Source: Diorhabda sublineata (Eukaryota > Arthropoda > Insecta > Coleoptera > Chrysomelidae). From it: a stretch of 64,000 nucleotides of DNA. Below, one piece after another: positions 11,705 to 23,459 of this stretch. The stretch covers positions 27,518,559 through 27,582,558 of the forward strand of contig NC_079476.1 in NCBI RefSeq assembly GCF_026230105.1, read 5' to 3'. The translations under genes and the position numbers were made by a program. The notes beneath the pieces were generated by a model. The model saw only the letters and a list, made by a program, of their open reading frames with translations. It was not told where the DNA came from and made no database searches. Position 1 is the first letter of the stretch; each line of letters starts with the position of its first letter.

Positions 11705-12147
11705 ATATCAACGATAAAAAAAATAGAACTGCATGGACGATCCATAAAACATAAATTCAATTATAAAGATTCAAAAATCCTTGAAACGGAATCTAATACA
11801 CAACAAAGGGCATTTTTAAAAATGGTTCACATTTATAAAACAAAAAAGCTATAAATGATAAAAAGATCTAAATAATTTGAGTAAAATTTATAGCTCTATT
11901 TTGTAAATTCTAATAAAACTACAAATAATTTAATTGATTACTCCTATATATTTGAGATGTAGGAACCAAGGAAAAATTAATATTTCTTATTAGACCAAAG
12001 TAAGTTGATTTTATCCAAATTTGGAAATTCATGATGAATGTGATTCAAATTGTGATTGCAGTATCTGCATTGAAAGAAAATAATTATTCGGAAAAAATGA
12101 TAAATAATATATTCAAGAAATCAAGAAAAGTTTAAGTCATGAAGGAC

Positions 12148-12151
<4 letters not shown>

Positions 12152-12229
<78 letters not shown>
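12152..12229. repeat. Compound TA/GA microsatellite
   Basis: About 23 TA units run straight into about 14 AG units, ending with one AAAG interruption. The run lies in RhoGEF2 intron 1. Confidence 0.95.
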
Positions 12230-12231
<2 letters not shown>

Positions 12232-12666
12232 TTTGATTTCAACAGTAATTTTCACTTTAATGCCATAAATACAGTATTTTTAATGGCTCCTTTAATAGTA
12301 TCATTAACACAGTCTTTGGTATTTTAGATCTCCGACTGGGCGTTACTGTTGACAATTTAGTACTTTGTTCTCTTTTTATTTGTGTCAAACTTCGAATACT
12401 AATCTTCGATGCAATTTGTTGAGATGGTAGATATACCAATTTCTCTGTTGAAATTTTCCAAGAATTTGATACATATTTGAACATTGTCCATTATTCTATT
12501 TCCAAGCAATTTTCTAGCTTTCAAATTAAAACTTTATGTGACCTGTGGTCACTTAGAAATTTATTAAAGCAGAATTCGAACAAAGGTGTTATCTAAATCA
12601 TATTTGTTCATATTATTTGTTTATGTACTATTAAATAATCTATATTTCGTTTTGATTTTCCGTTAT

Positions 12667-13060
12667 ATTCTTTTTTATATTTAGTTTAGCAGTAAGTTTA
12701 TTTCTATAGATATATGGTTTGTCTTAAGTATTCTTAAGTATGTACAAAATAGGTATTATCAGTAAATTTTTCATAGAGTTTGTTAGGAAATCGTAAACCA
12801 TTAGTAAGTAGAGGACTCACCTTTGCGGGTCTAGAACCTGTTTGTATTCAGTCCATTTGTTTCATTCTTTTTTATATTTAGTTTAGCAGTAAGTTTATTT
12901 CTATAGATATATGGTTTGTCTTAAGTATTCTTCAGTATGTACAAAATAGGTATTATCAGTAAATTTTTCATAGAGTTTGTTAGGAAATCGTAAACCATTA
13001 GTAAGTAGAGGACTCACCTTTGCGGATCTACAACCTGTTTGTATTCAGTTCATTTGTTTC
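12667..13060. repeat. Tandem duplication, two units of 197 bp
   Basis: The segment starting attcttttttatatttagtt at 12667 is repeated at 12864 with only a handful of substitutions over 197 bp. The second copy ends near 13060 with catttgtttc. Each unit contains gaggactcacctttgcgg, whose reverse complement looks like an exon end plus GTGAGT donor on the minus strand, but the second copy has an in-frame stop there and no gene could be built. Confidence 0.85.
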
Positions 13061-14959
13061 GTCACTTATTCCAGAACAAAATTCTCTGTTTTGATAGTAA
13101 GTTGGAATATTTATTTTTATAAATTTATACAATGATCCCTTATGCTATCAATATAAATAACTTTATCTCTCTAAATTTATCCTGTATATTATTTGGATAA
13201 TCAGGGCTCTCTGAACTCATTCATTCCATTCCAAGTATTATTTTATTTTTATACAAAGTTGTGTATGAAATGGAACAACTATCCAAATAACAAGATGATT
13301 GTTAATAGGAATAATTTTAATTGTTTTGAATTATTTTGTTGCTTTTAAGTTGATTTTGTTAACTAAGTCTTTCAATGGTTTCGATAGATGATTACTTGCT
13401 AGTAAATAATATATTCAGTATAAATGTCACCAAGGTTTCTATAGATTTGTTTGCTACTTCCATTGTAACCAGATATCTTGAAAATATTTCTTATAGTCTC
13501 ACTCTGTATAATTCGTGTTTATTATCGTTTTTGTAGTTTATCCTTTGGTAGCTTATATTCTGGAAGTAATTATGTATTAACAAACTTGCTTATTATATCC
13601 TGTTGTATGTTATTATTAAAATTACTTGAATGCTTTTTCAAAACTGATCTGTTGTATCTTGTTCATAATGTAAATTTTACTTATTGATTACATTGACTAA
13701 CTGAATTCACTGAGAAAGAAGGTATTAGTTCCATTAACATATTTACTTGGACATTAAACTGATTTATTGTGTAATTTGTTTAATTATTTTAACAGAATAG
13801 AAAGTTATTTGAACATTTACAAACATAATTATATATCTCTTTATTATACAAAATTTAATCTTGTTAAAATCATACTTGTTTTGTTTATTGAGCTTTTATT
13901 AATTATTGCAGTTTTATCTGAAGTTTGTATCTATAATGGATCACACTCTAAAATATACTTAATCATAGTACAATTGGAGGCGTTGATATTCATATTTTAT
14001 GTAGGACACATAAAAGAAAGGTGTTTTTCACTCATCAATTCATATTAACATTTTAACATATTAACATTTTCAATATATGTTTTACAAAACTACTATTTAT
14101 TAGTTTAGTTTTGAGGTTTGATTTCATAAATCAAAAGTAGTACTTTGGAGACTGTATATAAACAGCCTTGAATTTAATTCTCCAATGGTATGTACTTAAG
14201 GATTTGTTTTCTAAAAATTCAAATGTTGAATCATATAATCTAGGGAACCGAATCAAAAAGTAGAGTACATGAGGTTAGCTAATTTCTTTGCAGTAATTTT
14301 ATTGTTTCACAGACAAGTTATAAAGGCAGAACATTCATATTCACTGCCTAACCTTAGGTAATAAATTTGTTGTAAAAAATGAAAATATTTATTTTGATTT
14401 AAACTGTCATTGATCTCAAGTCAACAAATAACTAATTTTTTTAATGTTTTAGTTATTCTTTTCTTATGCAATATGGAATTAACTACTTTTTTATTATTAC
14501 TTGATCAATATAAAACTGTAAATTTAGTTTCAAATAGACTTAAAATAGGAAAAAAATACAATTGTTTTAGGATAGTTTGAAGCAAAGTGATGGAATAAAA
14601 ACAAATAATACATGTCAATTATAATAACAAAAATTGAGGAATTTTTGTACAATTCACTATATAACAAAACATAGATCTACTGACGTATATCTCATTAACT
14701 GTTCCTGTCCATTTTGCTCTAAATCGTATCGTATGTTGTTTTCGAATTTCTCTTTGATATTTTGGAAAACTTCACCAGGATACTGTAATTCCCCTATTAA
14801 GTTTATCAATATCATGAGGTTGTTTTTTTGTAAACAACGAAGATGCCCTTAAATAAACAAATTTTAAGGAAGTTGAACTGAAGCTTACACAATTCAATAG
14901 CTTGAAGCCAATTATCTATCAATTAATTGCTTAATATGTCGTGGGACTACCTAAGAAAA
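13061..14959 (+). other. RhoGEF2: RhoGEF2 intron 1, middle part
   Basis: AT-rich intron sequence. The open frames here (for example 13767-14048) are rich in Ile, Leu, Tyr and Asn as expected by chance in AT-rich DNA, and match no family that I recognise. Confidence 0.5.
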
Positions 14960-14984
14960 ACACAAACGTTTTTACCAAAAATCG

Positions 14985-15750
14985 ATTTTATTCATCAATG
15001 TAATTTCCTTTAAAAGCGATACAGGCAATAGGCTTCAGTTTCAGCAATTTCTTCCCCATTTTAGCTGATTTCTTATTGACGACCATTTTTTTTGAGATCA
15101 GCGAATAGCCAGCAGATACTAGGTGCCAGATCTGGACTATACGGTGGTTGGGAAAGCAATTTGAAGTGTAATTCATTCAATTTAACCATCGTCGGCGAAA
15201 CAGTGTTTTTTTTTCGAGATATGAGGCCATTTTTCCTTGATTTTTGCATTCAAAAGATCCAACAACTCTATGTGCATCCCAAAATACTGAATCCATAACT
15301 TTCCCAGATGACTGTTGTGCCTTTGAACGCTTCGGACGTAGTTCCGGTTCCAGCTGCAGTCCACTCAGATGATGATCTTTTTGATTCCGAAGTGAAGTAA
15401 TGGATCCATGTTTCATCCATTGTCACATATGGACGCAAAAAATCTTATTTATTACGTGGCCAAACACTGAGTCATTAACAGGTTGTTGTTTGAAAAAAGC
15501 TTTTGTATGGCCAATTTGTGGATTTATTTGATGTTTTCTGGAATAACCACCTCAATTGGACGACCAGAACGTTCACCATCATTGGTGTCTGTACAACCAC
15601 GTTCAAATTCAGCAAACTAATAACAAATGGTTCTTTTTGAGGGAGCAGAGTCCGGTTAACACTTCTGAAGCCATTGCTGAGCTTGTTCAGTTCAGTATTT
15701 TTTTTTTCATCAAGAAGCAATGATAAATTAACAAAAGAAATTGTTTTGAA
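14985..15750 (-). pseudogene. mariner transposase remnant with internal deletion
   Basis: On the minus strand the N-terminal part reads DSAPSKRTI and GRPIEVVIPENIK near 15480-15680, the usual mariner helix-turn-helix end and linker. After a gap it continues as a VFWDAH block near 15290-15310 and a block SQPPYSPDLAPS (catalytic third-Asp region) near 15130-15165. It ends near 14990 with a C-terminus of the type CIAFKGNYIDE. The piece carrying the first catalytic Asp is missing or scrambled, and there are many frameshifts. It lies in RhoGEF2 intron 1, opposite to the gene. Confidence 0.75.
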
Positions 15751-15889
15751 AATAACAAAAGTAGCTTCACTTGAATGGCTACCACTTTTCTTTGACTAAT
15801 CGAAATGTCATGAAATTTCACACATAGTATTTTAAAAGTTAGGTCTGGAGATTTGGGGACCGCACAACCATCATGTTGTAAGAACATGT

Positions 15890-16849
15890 CACGATGTATG
15901 GCTGAATTTTAGTAAATTTATTGAAGCAACGACTAAATTGCAGCTAGAGCTTAGAGCTATGAAGGATAGTGGTATTTAAAAATGTAGTGTAATCAAGGTT
16001 AACTTTCCTAGATTGGTGGGATCTCAAAATATACGGCGGTTTTTCGTCCGGGTCAATACCGACAACTTTATAAGTAGATATGTATAAACATTTTAAGAGA
16101 AGATTATGGGAAAATTTTAAACCATATTTCTATTAAGTTATTATTAAAATAAACCAAAAAATAGATCGAAATGTTGTTGTAAGTAGTGGAAAGATTGAAG
16201 AAATAAATCTAATATAAAGCCAAAAAAGAAGTTTCAGATATGAGAAAATTTACACTGGCAATTAAAAAGAATACAGTAGCCGGTATAAAAACACTAAACT
16301 AATAACCAGACAACAGTATTGATATGAACATAAGTAAAATCCAAAAAAAAACCTTTTTTAAAAACAAGCTTCTATTATTTGTTAATAAAATGAACTAAAA
16401 TATTCAAAATAAACCAACTCTAATAAGAAATATAACACTTTATAAGTTCATTGTAATCTTTAACGATAATTGAGCTGATAATTGAGCTTCTTCGTCTACG
16501 ACAATATAATTCCATGTCGTACATGATTATATATTTTTAACACTAAAATGTGTTACATTTGGGATGTAATTAAGAACATTTAGCACCTTTTTCCTTTTGC
16601 TATCACAATTTAAGAAGTTGAGTTTAGTTGAGCACGTGTCTGTATTATGGCCATATGATTTCGGTGATGTGACCTATTGCTCCATTTACAAGTCCCTTTG
16701 CAACGTCCACGTTAGACCTCAACACATTTTTTTAGTTTTTTTTTGTTAATGTCCGACTGTATTATATTATTAATATCAATCTGATCATTGTTTTTTGTTC
16801 CATCAATTAATTGATCTTGGGCTGTTATTTTGTGTATTCTTATTCCTGA
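15890..16849 (+). other. RhoGEF2: RhoGEF2 intron 1, between mariner and Helitron remnants
   Basis: About 1 kb of AT-rich sequence. The 3' end of the neighbouring minus-strand Helitron may lie here, but no clear CTAG end with a preceding hairpin was identified. Confidence 0.4.
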
Positions 16850-19800
16850 ATTGTTCGAGCTACATTATGTTTATTGACCTGCTGATTCGTTGGGTAAATA
16901 CATAGAGCTTTTTCAATTGAGAACTCTCCAGAGCTATTTGAAGATACTTTCTGCATAAGATCAAAAAAGTGTGTCTTACTACTCTTAAGCGTTCAATATA
17001 TTCACACACTTGTCGCAACCTTATTATCTCATGTTCTCTATTAGCTCTATTAAAGAGAATAAGCGCCACAAATGTGTTGCCTGGAACCATTCTTACTGGT
17101 TGAATGAATACTTGGATCCTCGTATTGGAGGTAGTTGCATTAGATCGCCTAACAAGAGCACATCAGGACCACCGAACATGCCTTCCCGCATTCCCTGTAA
17201 TGAAGAGCGTTAGTCTGTTGTCGTTTCCTTGAATATTTCGTATCACAAATCGAAAGACTTCTGCCTGATCAGTATTCATAGCTCTGCAAGACGTATTGAA
17301 CGCATTAGCAGCCATACATTGTTCAGGTGCTTCCATTTCATCATTGGGTTCGTCGTTAGGTTATAGATTTTCTTCGAAATGCATGAACTTGGATAAAAGC
17401 ATTTTTTAGCTGTCGGTATCGTTCTCTAAACAGTTGCATACGCTCGTTGGTTTGGCGGAGGCTTTTTTCTTTTACTAGGAATGCTTCCTGGGCGGAGTCG
17501 GGTTCTTTCAGTAGCTCACATTCATTACGATACGGAATTTATTGTAGCAAAAGACTAAAATAATAGTTCTGGGAGTCTGTTGCTGCAACAAAATATGGAA
17601 CTCGTACCGTCCGTGGAATATTTCGAACTATAAGTTTCATTTAATGATTCTAGCAAACTCATATTAATTAAGTCGAATTCTGGGTGGTCATGTGGACGTT
17701 TTTCGCACGTGTCAAATATATTATGACAATATCCCGTTGCTTGTTTACTATCACCAAATTTCAATACTCGGTATCCGACTTCGGGTTTATGAGTGTTTGA
17801 GAAAATACATTTTCTTGAGCTCGCTTAGATTTAGAAGAGACAGTCTAAATGCGGACTCACGAGCAGAGATTTGTCGTTCTTGCATAATTCGCATACAAAC
17901 CTTAAAAGAGTTTTCGGGATGTGTCATTTTCTTCACGTTGAATTTGTCGCACTGCTTGGGCTATTCTTGAATCTAATGCGGTTGGTTCAGAGATATACTT
18001 TGCAACATAATATGCTATTGCTTCATTTGAGCCACATGGTTCCAAATATATTCCCATTACAAACCCAAATTATGTAAGTTTATAATTATTATCCCATCTG
18101 ACATTTACATCAGAAGTTTAATCAAGTTAATCCGAGTTTGGTCGGATTATTGTCTTGGAAAATCGAACCGGCAAGTGTTGGTATTATTCCATTGACATGT
18201 ATGGGTATGCCGGTGAATTTGATTTTTTTTTCCAAATCATAAAGATCAGTATTATCTGGTGGCAATTAGCAGGATATAACTTGGTGAAGGAGACGAATGC
18301 CTTCTTCATTTTCAAAAGATGGGTCATTTTCGATATACATTACCATATGTGGGTTCCCGCGATTCTGATATTTAATGCGCCACCAGAAATCTTTCATTTG
18401 TCCGCCGGGTACTTCGTGATTCGTGATATAATTCAATTAATGTCTGAACATCAATTAAATTAAGGTTGGTAGAATCTTCTGGTCTCCTGTCAGCAATCAA
18501 AAGAGCCTCTCATGTCAATTCAATTCAAATCGTTGCAGCTGAAAGTTACGTACAATTTTATCAATATTACCAATCCGTTCAGTCAACCCGGAGTAATTTA
18601 TGTTTAAAGGAAATTGTTTAAAATTTACAAATTTCTTAGGATATTTCGTAATACGAAAAAGATATCGACATGCGGTTTTCGCTATTCTGTTGGTAATTTG
18701 GTCTACTTTTATATTCCTTAATTAAAACTGCATGTTTCCATTCAACATTTTTCAAGAATAGCTAGATTTAAAAAAATAAATAAATATCGCCGTCTAGCGT
18801 ATACGTTACTCATTAGGTTGTTTCGAAATTATAACTCTTACATTGGTAGAAATGAGCTCTCTTCAAAAAGACTAAGTGTGCATAGATAGGTTAAGTAGAA
18901 CTGGACTTACAGGCGTTTTTTTATAATAAAGCTCCCGCTTCCCCCCATCTCCTATTTGAAGAGATAGACTAAAACTTGTAAAATCAAATATACGCTGAAT
19001 TTCTTGAAGAATACGATAATCATAGTTTAAATACATCTTTATTAGGCAAAATTTGTAAATTATTCATTTTATAATTTTTTGTATCCAATTACGCCCTCTA
19101 GCGGTGGACCTACAACTCTGTAAATAATTTCCAGGTTTTTCTCGAAGTCACTTTTGTTATAAATTTTTTTCCCGAAGCTGTGCTATAAACGGTTCCCGAG
19201 ATATTGCCGAGAGCCATTCTTATTGAGACATCCGGTACATTAAATCACGTATGCTTTGCCATTATTAGCTCTAGCACCTTTTGGGCCACATGAATGAGAA
19301 TAAGTTAAATAAAAATTTTAATCTTAACAAAAAGTCCCAAAAGATTTTCCAGCAGTTATAAATATACCAGTTTGATATGTCAAGAATAATCTGCACAGAT
19401 AATCAACAAAGAACTGTCACGCTAATATTCTAGAGCAAAGGTACGACCAAATATTTCCAATTCAGCTTTAACTAAATCGAAATGCATTATTTCTAAATAA
19501 TCGTCTTCTTTGATTAGATACCTGCAGGATTTTCAGCATTCAATAATCGCAGTTTGACATACTCGTACAGTGAATCTCTTTCTATCATGTTTTAATTAAG
19601 AGTGTTTTTGCTCCACTGTTGAGATGGAGTGATAGATACTCTTATGATATTACTCATTGCTATAGCACATCATTGCACGCCTGCACAGCCCGATGTAAAA
19701 AATTCAACATTTCCTTGATGCCATGATGCTTCTAAAATATGAGAACCGTTATTACTTTGTACTGATTATTTTGGAACGCACTTTGAACAGTATTTTGCGC

Positions 19801-20070
19801 TGTAGAACAAGCGTTGTTGTCTATAAGGACATCATTTTAGAAGGGATTGTAAGTCACCAACCCTGTCAAAGCCTCGAACACATTATTGTGAGACACTGAA
19901 AACTCACGAGTAATATTTAAATTCTCCAGATGCTCTGTAACAATCACAATTCCACAGTTATCTACAGATCTAGGCAACATATGTGGCAGTTTTTCGATAA
20001 CCTCGAAAAAATCTTGAGCAAAAAGATTGATCACGAAATCCATAGTGTTCAAATAAGCCATCAAACTTCA
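16850..20070 (-). mobile_element. Degraded Helitron (Rep/helicase) remnant
   Basis: On the minus strand several blocks of a Helitron replicase-helicase appear in the right order. Near 18298-18358 is GNPHMVMYIENDPSFENEEG, the Rep HUH region, where the second His of P-H-x-H is gone. Near 17700-17900 come RQISARESAFRLS and KRPHDHPEFDLINMSLLE. At 17210-17285 is NTDQAEVFRFVIRNIQG, the helicase start. At 17117-17173 is GGPDVLLLGDLMQLPPIRG, the Walker B region, followed by ELIENMR. The Walker A loop expected between the last two is deleted. Stops and frameshifts are frequent. The part at 19840-20064 is probably the element's N-terminal region but is less certain. A MITE-like element appears to have been inserted at 18900-19245. 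Confidence 0.75.
18900..19245. mobile_element. MITE-like element nested in the Helitron
   Basis: The block runs from about ggcgtttttttataataaag to the end motif gagacatccggtacatta (19228-19245). It includes cgccctctagcgg (19092-19104) and an inverted atctcctatttgaagagat. The end motif recurs at 50728-50743 and, worn, at 48510-48525. A Helitron frame lies on both sides, so the insertion is later than the Helitron. The left limit is approximate. Confidence 0.45.
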
Positions 20071-21199
20071 CAATTATTAAAAACTGTATTATTCGAGAAA
20101 GAAAGCTCTTTTCAGTTTGCGACAATCGAAGTATAATGTGAGGTATATACCCAGGTTCTATGCTGTTCCAATATGCTTAAGAAGGAGGTACGGATCTGTT
20201 ACTTTTACTAACATATCGTTACATCGGAAACACAGCATCAATTATCCTTTATTCTCGTAGAAGACAAGTAGGCGTTATTAAAGTACTCAACGCTGACACG
20301 TTGCAAACTCCTCTGGTTAGTCTTTTTCTGCCGTAGATTCTGTGCTGTTACAATACGTTCCTCTGCTGTTCGTGTTAACTGTTAACTGACTTGCTTGCCT
20401 GAGCATTCTGTTCCTTTCGAGTCTGGTCAAGTGTCCTTCATGTAATTCATTTTTTCTTCTCTCTTGTGTACGTATTCTATCGGTATCCTATTTTTGCGTT
20501 GTGCTAACAATTCATTTTCTCTATGCTTAGATACTGCTAAACTTATTATTTCCAATTAGCAAGAAGTTGCTAAGATGGTCGAAATGAATTACTTCTGCGT
20601 AAACGTGGTTGACTGATCAAGGTCACGATATGAAGGAGTAACAATCCCGTCAGTTGCTTAGGAGGGTAAGGAGATGGAGAAGTATCTCATATGGGAGAAA
20701 AATTGAAAAAATGTCCAACTATATACAATAAATAACAGTTCAAATACTTTCCATAATGTAGTAAATGTAGATGATTTGAAGTATGTAAAGTTAGTAAATT
20801 TAATATAATTTTAGACTCAAGAATTACTGAAAATTTTCATTACTTGCAATATAGTAAATATAACCTAAAACAATTATTAAATTTATCCTGATGCATTTAG
20901 AATATTTCGGGGGCACATTTTCATATACACAGATGGATCTTCTTACCTCTGCCCTCCATAGTTCACAGGAACAGCTTCAATTTTACCTACCGTTGTGGTA
21001 AATAATTTATGAAATATCAAGACTTTTCAAATAAAGCATATTTATGTTACTTACGGTATTCTAAAACCACAAAATTTATTACGTTTGATAGGTATATGCA
21101 TGTAAATTTTTACGAATCAGTGAATATTTTCATAATTAGATTTATAAGAAAATGATGTTTGTTTCAATTATTTTATCTATTTATTGTTTTTTGTTTCAG
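20071..21199 (+). other. RhoGEF2: RhoGEF2 intron 1, right part
   Basis: Mixed sequence of about 1.1 kb, somewhat richer in GC to 20700 (perhaps the 5' edge of the Helitron), then AT-rich intron running to the acceptor ttttttgtttcag at 21187-21199. No gene was recognised. Confidence 0.5.
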
Positions 21200-21411
21200 T
21201 AGCCCCTCGCCGTGTATGAACGGTTCTATGAGGCGGCCGTCTCCGAGTCCAAGCACACCGGTTTCGGGGGCAGTGGGACGGCCTGCCTCTCTCATGGATC
21301 AATCCCAAAACCAACAGCATGTGGTGCGCGTCTTCGTTATCCGCGATGAACATGGTTACGGGATGAAGGTTTCTGGCGATAATCCTGTTTATGTACAGAG
21401 TGTTAAAGAGG
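21200..21411 (+). CDS. RhoGEF2: RhoGEF2-like, exon 2 (start of PDZ domain)
   Basis: The exon follows a strong acceptor (tgtttcag) and ends at G before GTGAGT (21412). It encodes residues 10-81 in the joined protein: a Ser/Pro-rich leader (RRPSPSPSTPVSG), then the first half of a PDZ domain from about residue 50 (HVVRVFVIRDEHGYGMKVSG, then DNPVYVQSVKEG). GYGM is the carboxylate-binding loop (GLGF-like). SGDNPV.VQSVKE is the family signature of the PDZ domain in PDZ-RhoGEF, LARG and fly RhoGEF2. The T at 21200 completes Ser10 from exon 1. The exon is clearly GC-richer than its flanks and intact. A complete transposon is inserted only 41 bp beyond its donor. Confidence 0.92.
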
Positions 21412-21452
21412 GTGAGTTGCCAAGAAAATTTGATTTGATTAGAAGAAAAATA

Positions 21453-21846
21453 CAGTGCTTTTCAGATAAAAGTATCCACCTTTAATAACTTTTGTAATAC
21501 TGGTATTTAGAAAAAATCCAAAAACACGTCAATTTATGTTGGAAGGGGCAAGCATTATGGCTTATTTAAACTTACTGGAAAAGCCACCCCCTCACCCCTA
21601 GCAGCATCCCCTTTATTTTTTTAAATTACTTGTCATATTTTTTATGTAAAATTTGGATACTCCTCTTTGAGCTGATTTCAAAAATGTATAATACTTGTAG
21701 GTTAAAGTGGTTAGTTTATGAGATAAACAATTTTTCTTTTAAGAGCACAAATTTTACTTATTATTTACTTTCACCTTATTTCCCTGTACTAAAATGGGTT
21801 GTACAACAGTTCAAACTCTTTAATCTTTTTAACTGTGCTATTTATT
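21453..21846. repeat. Left terminal inverted repeat, 394 bp
   Basis: It pairs without gaps with 23055-23448. The four differences seen are near 21527 (c against t), 21634 (g against t), 21717 (t against a) and 21782 (c against g), each read on the left-hand strand. Confidence 0.93.
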
Positions 21847-21968
21847 CTACTTAAAAAATCCAAACAACAAAAAACTCTACTTTTTATTAAAGTTTGACAT
21901 TGTCAACTAGAATTTGTAGTCACTATTGATAGTGTAATTTGATACATTATTTATTTTGTTTCTCTGAA

Positions 21969-23048
21969 ATGGTTTACTCTTTGCAAGAAAGAATTGAAAT
22001 TGTAGGTTTATACTACCAAAATAATAATTGTGCAAGAGCTGCTGCTAGAATTTTTAACGAATTACATGACGGAAGACATGCAACTCATAAGTATGTAATT
22101 CAACTGATGGAGAAATTTACCACAACAGGGTCTGTTTGCAATAAAGTGCATAAGCGAGAGGGACTCGTAAATAACGAAGCAATCCAAGTGGCAATTTTAG
22201 GGCAAGTCAGCTTAGAGGCTCAACAACCCCAATCGTTGTCAACAATAAGTAGAGCGATCGGTGTTTCATCTTCTACAGTTTTCCGAGTTCTACATAAATT
22301 CAAGTACCACCCATACAAAGTTAAGTTGGTGCACGAGTTGAATGAAGATGATTTTGATCGTCGTCTAGAGTTTTGCGAATCAATGACGCAAATTATCAAT
22401 AACAATCCACAATTGTTAAACAATATTTGCTTTTCTTATGAATGCTCATGGTCATTAAATGGCTTAGTAAGTAGGCATAGTTGTAGATATTGGGCTGAAA
22501 GTGATCCACATATTATGCGTGAATTCCATACACAACATCCCCAAAAGTTAAACGTTTGGTGTGGTATCCTAGGTGACCACATTGTCGGACCTTTCTTCAT
22601 CAACGGAAATTTAAATGGTGAATCATATCTTGAGTTACTCAGGGAAGGGGTTGACCCACGTATTACAACAATAATAGAAAATGATGATAACCTTTCCGAA
22701 GATTTACTGGTATTTCAACAAGACGGAGCTCCCCCACACTATGCTATGCCTGTCCGACAATTTTTAAACGAAACATTCCCCGCTCGTTGGATAGGTAGAA
22801 GGGGGCAGATGATGGAGTGGCCACCTAGGTCACCGGATTTAACACCCCTAGACTTCTTTTTATGGGGGTATTTAAAAACAAAAGTTTATGCTACCCAACC
22901 AGAATCTCTGGATGATTTACGAGAGAGGATAGAAAATGAATGTCGACAATTAAATCCAGCCGTATTAAGCAATGTCAGAGAGGCATTTCAAAATAGATTA
23001 TACCATTGTATGGAAGTGAATGGTACTCATTTTGAACACTTATTGTAA
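21969..23048 (+). CDS. mariner-type transposase (N-terminal HTH of DUF4817 type), first catalytic Asp replaced
   Basis: The frame is uninterrupted over 359 codons from MVYSLQERIEIVGLYYQNN; an in-frame ATG 30 bases upstream also exists but adds residues not usual for the family. The order is: an N-terminal helix-turn-helix (LYYQNNNCARAAARIF...), a second HTH (LSTISRAIGVSSSTVFRVLH), then the DDE core. The core has FQQDGAPPHY (second Asp, codon at 22722-22724) and WPPRSPDLTPLDFFLWGYLK (third Asp, 42 residues further), and it ends CMEVNGTHFEHLL. The first catalytic motif, normally F-(S/T)-D-E, reads FSYE: a GAT-to-TAT change at 22437 would explain it. If real, this copy encodes an inactive enzyme although the rest is intact. 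The element could still be mobilised by a related active transposase (inference). Confidence 0.9.
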   Translation: MVYSLQERIEIVGLYYQNNNCARAAARIFNELHDGRHATHKYVIQLMEKFTTTGSVCNKVHKREGLVNNEAIQVAILGQVSLEAQQPQSLSTISRAIGVSSSTVFRVLHKFKYHPYKVKLVHELNEDDFDRRLEFCESMTQIINNNPQLLNNICFSYECSWSLNGLVSRHSCRYWAESDPHIMREFHTQHPQKLNVWCGILGDHIVGPFFINGNLNGESYLELLREGVDPRITTIIENDDNLSEDLLVFQQDGAPPHYAMPVRQFLNETFPARWIGRRGQMMEWPPRSPDLTPLDFFLWGYLKTKVYATQPESLDDLRERIENECRQLNPAVLSNVREAFQNRLYHCMEVNGTHFEHLL

Positions 23049-23054
23049 CTTCAT

Positions 23055-23448
23055 AATAAATAGCACAGTTAAAAAGATTAAAGAGTTTGAACTGTTGTAC
23101 AACCCATTTTAGTACAGGCAAATAAGGTGAAAGTAAATAATAAGTAAAATTTGTGCTCTTAAAAGAAAAATTGTTTATCTCATATACTAACCACTTTAAC
23201 CTACAAGTATTATACATTTTTGAAATCAGCTCAAAGAGGAGTATCCAAATTTTACATAAAAAATATGAAAAGTAATTTAAAAAAATAAAGGGGATGCTGC
23301 TAGGGGTGAGGGGGTGGCTTTTCCAGTAAGTTTAAATAAGCCATAATGCTTGCCCCTTCCAACATAAATTGACGTATTTTTGGATTTTTTCTAAATACCA
23401 GTATTACAAAAGTTATTAAAGGTGGATACTTTTATCTGAAAAGCACTG
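23055..23448. repeat. Right terminal inverted repeat, 394 bp
   Basis: Reverse complement of 21453-21846, ending ctgaaaagcactg before the TA duplication at 23449. Confidence 0.93.
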
Positions 23449-23459
23449 TATATTAAAAG

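Larger units (their letters stand above)
10261..12666 (+). other. RhoGEF2: RhoGEF2 intron 1, left part
   Basis: The start of a 10.9-kb intron. It is AT-rich sequence with a TA microsatellite (11635-11702) and a TA/GA microsatellite (12152-12229). No transposon or gene was recognised here. Confidence 0.6.
21453..23448 (+). mobile_element. Nearly intact long-TIR mariner-type element
   Basis: An element of 1,996 bp begins cagtgcttttcagataaaag and ends with the reverse complement. It is flanked on both sides by TA (21451-21452 and 23449-23450), the normal mariner/Tc1 target duplication. The terminal inverted repeats are 394 bp each (21453-21846 and 23055-23448), with four base differences and no gaps when compared by eye, so the insertion is young. 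It encodes one transposase and sits in RhoGEF2 intron 2, in the same direction as the gene. Confidence 0.92.

Noticed and set aside
13767..14048. 93-codon + strand frame with hydrophobic stretches
   Set aside because: Composition (I, L, Y, N, F) is what AT-rich non-coding DNA gives; no splice context and no recognisable motif.
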